DNA of 6,952 bases. It comes from Bacteroidales bacterium. GTDB taxonomy: Bacteria; Bacteroidota; Bacteroidia; Bacteroidales; P3. Of this stretch, positions 6,601-6,952 are shown piece after piece. The notes below the pieces were generated by a model, which did no database searches, was not told the origin of the DNA, and worked only from the letters and a program-made list of their open reading frames with translations. The stretch is from NCBI GenBank assembly GCA_900769785.1, contig CAAGHV010000213.1, positions 1-6,952 of the forward strand, in the 5' to 3' direction. Each line of letters opens with the position of its first letter. Positions within the stretch are counted from its first letter, which is position 1. Made by a program: the position numbers and the translations under genes.

Positions 6601-6952
6601 AATGATGCTATAACGTCTTTGATAAATGCAGGTATTTGTGGGCCTGTAGTTTTTGAAGTAGCTCCAGGTACGTATAATGAGCAAATTGTTATGCCGGCTA
6701 TTAATGGATTAGATTCTCTTAATACTATAACATTCCGCTCTTCGACAGGGAATGCAGAAGACGTAGTTGTAACTTGTGTGCCCACTGATACAGAAAATTA
6801 TGTTTTAAAACTTGAAGGTGTGCATAATGTGTTCTTTGAAGATATTACATTCTATGCTAATGCAATTGGTACTATAAAGAGTACTACACCCGGTAATGTT
6901 GTAGTAGTGGAAAATTGTGAGGATGTAACTTTTACTGGAGATCGGAAGAGCG
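589..6952 (+). CDS. giant exported multidomain surface protein (jelly-roll / CARDB / beta-helix / lamin-tail mosaic), 3' end missing
   Basis: The frame is open for 2121 codons from ATG 589 to the window edge with no stop; genomic sequence ends near 6938, after which adapter follows. ATG 589 is the first possible start because an in-frame TAA lies at 571-573, and it alone gives a signal peptide; the next Met is residue 37. There is no Shine-Dalgarno, only an A-rich leader, as is usual in Bacteroidota. Domain order by residue: signal peptide 1-21; jelly-roll 22-235; Ig/FN3-like 240-350; jelly-roll module 355-540; CARDB-like 541-655; beta-helix 660-1091; CARDB-like 1095-1203; Ig_7-like with lamin-tail insert 1205-1486; CARDB-like 1485-1596; Ig_7-like with jelly-roll insert 1598-1867; CARDB-like 1865-1988; second beta-helix from 1990. 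No catalytic residues were identified. The likely role is adhesion, glycan interaction or surface scaffolding (inference). Type IX secretion is expected for such proteins, but its C-terminal signal would lie beyond the window. Confidence 0.93.
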   Translation, partial: MKKHVILFGILGLILGFSLKAQILTKYTTGFESGSPMNYTLTGGNTYSTAIYSGGSRALLLQQTTGEDAILLLDTIDLSQTSPSLQYATLEFMHICKVRSLSTMAPTPQGSYNAPPSGAIIEVKRVDEVSWTQLRNSQYDMTWGGGTQDFSLNGFFSDYSYSVDWNGGNNTTPNNTMWKKERFNLGSLFSSALPANRKLLIRFRLPKAATPSATDNRAIYYGWLLDNITVNASPSSLVPPTIKMIEYPVQVNTTPARHPFSRDVVIKADISTTVAQGLDNDSVYIIYKLGSEPYGKINMTREGTSNVWCGRIPFCGYDTLVAFRIVAKDATSNHNTATFPSDESSYSYYSCIRGVNIETSLGESTSTSSLHPFGAEGDLRSEYVYDKETLEAAGYKHGAISRMQFRLAGGGGTMLNNFTIKMQNVDVEHTTGTKFSKIDLKTVYSGSFTVPSGNGTVATIDFIDTFYYSGNDILMQICYDNDVDGSATTLNMLPTVTGKGSLYIQLMAQYGLIPCIYENATPDNKRPAFIFKMNKNLPLMKDLGVESILLPTLSTAANTPTAIQVSLRNMGVSTINGVTIYYTIDGGEPQSYQWTGALPGQTSVPVTITTTAQFTPGFKRVVAWVGDTLQIGGNSYIDHEPFNDTTRTTFISCAGPMSGVRYVGGQTPDYDNIDELFEALSRCGVNGPLTVKLPAGTYRRLITVPSIQGVSSTNVVTFEPIDGPGTVTITTPSQGACALDLQNTSYVRFKNINFTSTSNTSVPYIVSLGINSTGCIFDSCSFVDSTLLGLTSLLFTGGANDFTVDHCSFKGGVVSLNLMGPASDNCASNNKVYRSYFEMAKESCLRVTNQINVIIDSNYLNNTQTNPSFVLMLQNCYGASKILNNKIYSSNGASCFGATDFNGNTSAYAIVANNMFVTESGTNQTIYTPVNIMNTEKMKYVYNTSKINVATASNISAATIGGSGATDVYILNNIFVSMTENNYALNFIPSNNEYVIDHNLYYSPGAVLNRYMNNQTATFDAWKTLLHTETGVHRDTNSVFGMPVFLDITEVDLRTLSLIIQDAGTPIPEVTTDMFGTVRDTESPCIGAYESAPLYNNLAIEEVLSPQTSCSLGIENIEVVLKNYGYATIPASSATFYYTKDGLGQVSQLIDREIASMDTIHYRITTSENLTAAFSDREFEFKMWTSLASDDDRSNDTVIHIVTSLYQLQAPAAQIISVDYNTNIQISIPGTTGVVYWYENDSTETAFHRGQPFQTDTMYRDTTFYVSQRSEVELLKITEVQYHKSNAGVTTPYPSFMANNTNLAVELSNVGNYPINIAGDSLIMISSSNAYNKKKVVLPDVTIQPGATFVIQYTTGNVSNSQTHYSSFSLSAISNTNGNTSHNVGIIYKDGNDIKDAVGLNNLPDSCWAAMGVPASIWTGNNPLPSGSAGIRRVNVNSNSASGWVICNASPNVMSLGTIESNLLQYHDNGCLGYRSSVQINVQNVPAINLSVANVDVSGEGCGLYDETISLELRNLGTGSVLNPVLYFSVNDSIYSPDTIYQNLGSFASISHTFASLADLRSYNQNRYYDVKVWVAAVDGDMYHDNDTVRLTIESFYTPNIPIVDTIWTTDYGTTDTLFSHLPLTDTLAWYDINGNLLHIGNSYITDLLYVDTTYEVRAKGIIYEDVYLGELENSSNTYSYAPYDTKFKHNKDQYIIKASELIAMGYRKGTIQTLGFYLDSVRISSGEAVYQEYSISMGMVLDSFFSNNNAWKEVSLVYHRTDDTIRNNQKGWITHVLDSAFYWDGQSNIVVQVCFSLYQQGGNVSTRYTTAHSNSVLYIDNNFVPQYDTLMTGLRTNRRPDIKFGFVGYACESQGRNVVVNLINVPQVDVSPLEILSLMPTGNYSGVPTPLTFTLTNYGTRTIIGAPIDGVVGSETPDSLIISWALDGVHMQDTLYSGLLGQGEIDTITITNYSFTPGTHCIQIYLTHISDNYQLNDTIEGCFLFCFPAGIQNIGPNGNYENFNDAITSLINAGICGPVVFEVAPGTYNEQIVMPAINGLDSLNTITFRSSTGNAEDVVVTCVPTDTENYVLKLEGVHNVFFEDITFYANAIGTIKSTTPGNVVVVENCEDVTFTGDRKS
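652..1302 (+). other. N-terminal jelly-roll (MAM / concanavalin-like) domain
   Basis: Residues 22-235 open with TGFESGSP and continue with alternating strands including LLLDTIDLS, LEFMHICKV, VSWTQL, MWKKERFNLGSL, LLIRFRL and YYGWLLDNITV. This is the pattern of beta-sandwich domains with a closing 'YGWxxDNIxV' strand that are common at the start of large Bacteroidetes exported proteins (choice-of-anchor J / cleaved-adhesin-like). The family assignment is from pattern memory. The ligand is unknown; such domains usually bind glycan or protein. Confidence 0.55.
1306..1641 (+). other. Ig/FN3-like domain
   Basis: Residues 240-351 begin PPTIKMIEYP and contain VVIKADIST, DSVYIIYKLG, VWCGRIPFCGYDTLVAF and RIVAKDATSN. 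The order of strands, the 'W.G.IP..GYDT' turn and the final 'A.D...N' strand resemble the Ig/FN3-like domain that follows jelly-roll domains in other Bacteroidetes surface proteins. It probably acts as a spacer. Confidence 0.5.
1651..2205 (+). repeat. jelly-roll module, copy 1
   Basis: Residues 355-539. Landmarks are SEYVYDKETLEAAGYKHG, ISRMQFRL, an 'ILMQICYDN' strand, and a closing NKRPAFIFK at 2158-2184. All have counterparts in copy 2 (5602-6129), with the same spacing to within about two residues: the start landmarks lie 3936 bases apart and the end landmarks 3942 bases apart. Unlike copy 2, it follows an Ig/FN3-like domain directly and has no Cys-containing Ig_7-like tail after it. Known relatives are non-catalytic modules in Bacteroidetes secreted proteins. 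Confidence 0.6.
2206..2553 (+). other. CARDB-like Ig domain 1
   Basis: Residues 540-655. It carries the CARDB-type strand VSLRNMG, then YYTIDGG, WTGALPGQ, RVVAWV and a closing FNDTTRTTFISC. The 'xLxNxG ... NDT' pattern recurs in the other three CARDB-like domains. CARDB domains are adhesion-related Ig folds found in many bacterial surface proteins and usually serve as spacers. Confidence 0.6.
2566..3864 (+). other. right-handed parallel beta-helix 1 with N-terminal cap
   Basis: Residues 660-1092. A cap (YDNIDELFEALSRCGVNGP, then LPAGTYRRLITVPSIQG) leads into short repeating rungs: YVRFKNINF, CIFDSCSF, FTVDHCSF, KVYRSYF, VIIDSNYL, KILNNKIY, IVANNMF, VYILNNIF and VIDHNLYY. The Asn- and Cys-bearing turns are typical of pectate-lyase-like beta-helices. 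It closes with MFGTVRDTESPCIGAYE, resembling the 'DxxGxxR...IGAYE' end of beta-helix (choice-of-anchor Q) proteins. No conserved polysaccharide-lyase catalytic cluster was recognised, so binding rather than cleavage is as likely. Confidence 0.7.
3874..4203 (+). other. CARDB-like Ig domain 2
   Basis: Residues 1096-1205. The strand VVLKNYG at 3943-3963 is followed by ATFYYTKDG, FEFKMWTSLASDDD and SNDTVIHIV. It matches CARDB-like domain 1 in the order of these strands and in the closing NDT. It links the beta-helix to the following Ig_7-like domain. Confidence 0.55.
4204..5046 (+). other. Ig_7-like domain interrupted by a lamin-tail-like domain
   Basis: The first part of an Ig_7-like domain (VVYWYENDST ... 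GQPF ... DTTFYVSQRS, 4288-4398) is followed by about 198 residues before its apparent last strands (NGCLGYRSSVQINVQNVP, 4993-5046). The insert begins LKITEVQYHK (4411) and has lamin-tail-like landmarks: VELSNVGNYPINIAGDSL, VVLPDVTIQPGATFVI, GIIYKDGND and WTGNNPLPSGSAGIRRVN, ending W-VICNASP. Lamin-tail domains in bacterial secreted proteins are usually Ig-like accessory modules near nucleases or on the surface. That the tail belongs to the same Ig domain is my inference from the second example at 5383-6189. Confidence 0.5.
5041..5376 (+). other. CARDB-like Ig domain 3
   Basis: Residues 1485-1596. It starts VPAINLSVANVDVSGEGC and contains ISLELRNLGTGS, VLYFSVNDSIY, YDVKVWVAAVDGD and a closing DNDTVRLTI. 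These correspond to the 'xLxNxG' and 'NDT' landmarks of the other CARDB-like domains. It overlaps by a few residues the final strand assigned to the preceding Ig_7-like domain, so the exact boundary is uncertain. Confidence 0.55.
5383..6189 (+). other. Ig_7-like domain interrupted by jelly-roll module
   Basis: The first part runs to TLAWYDINGNLLHIGNSYI and VDTTYEVRAKG (5467-5571). A tail containing YACESQGRNVVVNLINVP lies at 6136-6189. Between them sit about 188 residues forming jelly-roll copy 2. The tail resembles the one that closes the other Ig_7-like domain (NGCLGYRSSVQINVQNVP): a Cys, a basic residue, a hydrophobic strand and N-V-P, each leading into a CARDB-like domain. Confidence 0.5.
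5602..6129 (+). repeat. jelly-roll module, copy 2
   Basis: Residues 1672-1847. Landmarks are DQYIIKASELIAMGYRKG, IQTLGFYL, an 'IVVQVCFSL' strand and a closing NRRPDIKFGF at 6100-6129. These match in order and spacing the landmarks of copy 1 (1651-2205). The copies are clearly homologous but diverged, so the duplication is old. Here the module lies inside an Ig_7-like domain. Confidence 0.6.
6169..6549 (+). other. CARDB-like Ig domain 4
   Basis: Residues 1861-1987. It has FTLTNYG, SWALDG, LYSGLLGQG, SFTPGTHCIQIYL and a closing LNDTIEGCFLFC. It aligns best with CARDB-like domain 1 (WTGALPGQ against YSGLLGQG, FTPGFKRVVAWV against FTPGTHCIQIYL) and, like it, lies directly before a beta-helix. 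It is longer than domain 1, with an extra segment around IGAPIDGVVGSETPD. Confidence 0.6.
6556..6938 (+). other. start of second beta-helix, truncated
   Basis: Residues 1990 onward. The cap NYENFNDAITSLINAGICGP, then EVAPGTYNEQIVMPAING and NTITFRS, matches the cap of beta-helix 1 at about one-third identity by eye over some 90 residues, including the G-P and P/A-GTY landmarks. The first rungs follow: LKLEGVHNVFFEDITFY and VVVENCEDVTFT. The domain is cut by the contig end after about three rungs. Confidence 0.65.
6939..6952 (+). other. Illumina adapter remnant at the contig end (artefact)
   Basis: The last 14 bases are AGATCGGAAGAGCG, identical to the start of the TruSeq adapter as read through on the Read 2 side (base 14 is G, where the Read 1 form has A). 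A perfect 14-base match ending exactly at the contig end is not expected by chance. Genomic sequence therefore ends at about 6938, and the translated residues GDRKS at the end are not real protein. Confidence 0.93.

Noticed and set aside
626..6785. Several minus-strand open frames of 64-93 codons (626-856, 2305-2586, 4087-4350, 4749-4943, 6487-6684, 6588-6785)
   Set aside because: All lie antisense inside the continuous 2121-codon plus-strand gene, which has a coherent domain structure. They are shadows of it.
1..6952. CRISPR array, tRNA, rRNA or insertion sequence
   Set aside because: No regularly spaced direct repeats, no cloverleaf-like or ribosomal sequence, and no transposase or terminal inverted repeats were seen.
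589..6952. Alternative genetic code or frameshifted assembly explaining the very long frame
   Set aside because: The translation is continuous and domain-coherent throughout under the standard bacterial code, with no TAA, TAG or TGA in frame and no break between domains.

Overview
The window looks like one end of an assembled contig from an AT-rich member of the Bacteroidota, most likely Bacteroidales. Four things support this: a promoter of the form TTTG-N20-TAnnTTTG, an A-rich leader with no Shine-Dalgarno sequence, a signal peptide cleaved just before Gln (the Bacteroidetes 'Q rule'), and a mosaic of domains typical of large surface or secreted proteins of this phylum. No species can be named from the sequence.

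Layout: positions 1-236 have no recognisable gene. One reading frame is open from the left edge to a stop at 234-236 and could be the tail of a truncated gene. Positions 237-464 are very AT-rich intergenic DNA. Positions 465-588 hold a candidate promoter and an inverted repeat that would form a stem-loop in the leader RNA. From 589 to the right edge there is a single uninterrupted plus-strand reading frame of 2121 codons with no stop, so the gene is cut by the contig end. I translated it codon by codon.

The encoded protein is a giant multidomain exported protein. In order it has: a signal peptide; an N-terminal jelly-roll (MAM/concanavalin-like) domain; an Ig/FN3-like domain; jelly-roll module 1; CARDB-like Ig domain 1; a right-handed beta-helix; CARDB-like domain 2; a Bacteroidetes Ig_7-like domain interrupted by a lamin-tail-like domain; CARDB-like domain 3; a second Ig_7-like domain interrupted by jelly-roll module 2; CARDB-like domain 4; and the start of a second beta-helix. 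The set jelly-roll / CARDB / beta-helix therefore occurs twice, about 1,314-1,331 residues apart. Two domains appear nested inside Ig_7-like hosts. No catalytic site was identified, so adhesion, glycan binding or surface scaffolding are only possibilities. A type IX secretion C-terminal domain would be expected beyond the window but is not seen.

The last 14 bases (6939-6952) match the start of the Illumina TruSeq adapter (the form read through on the Read 2 side). The contig therefore ends in untrimmed adapter, and the final residues of the open frame are not genomic.
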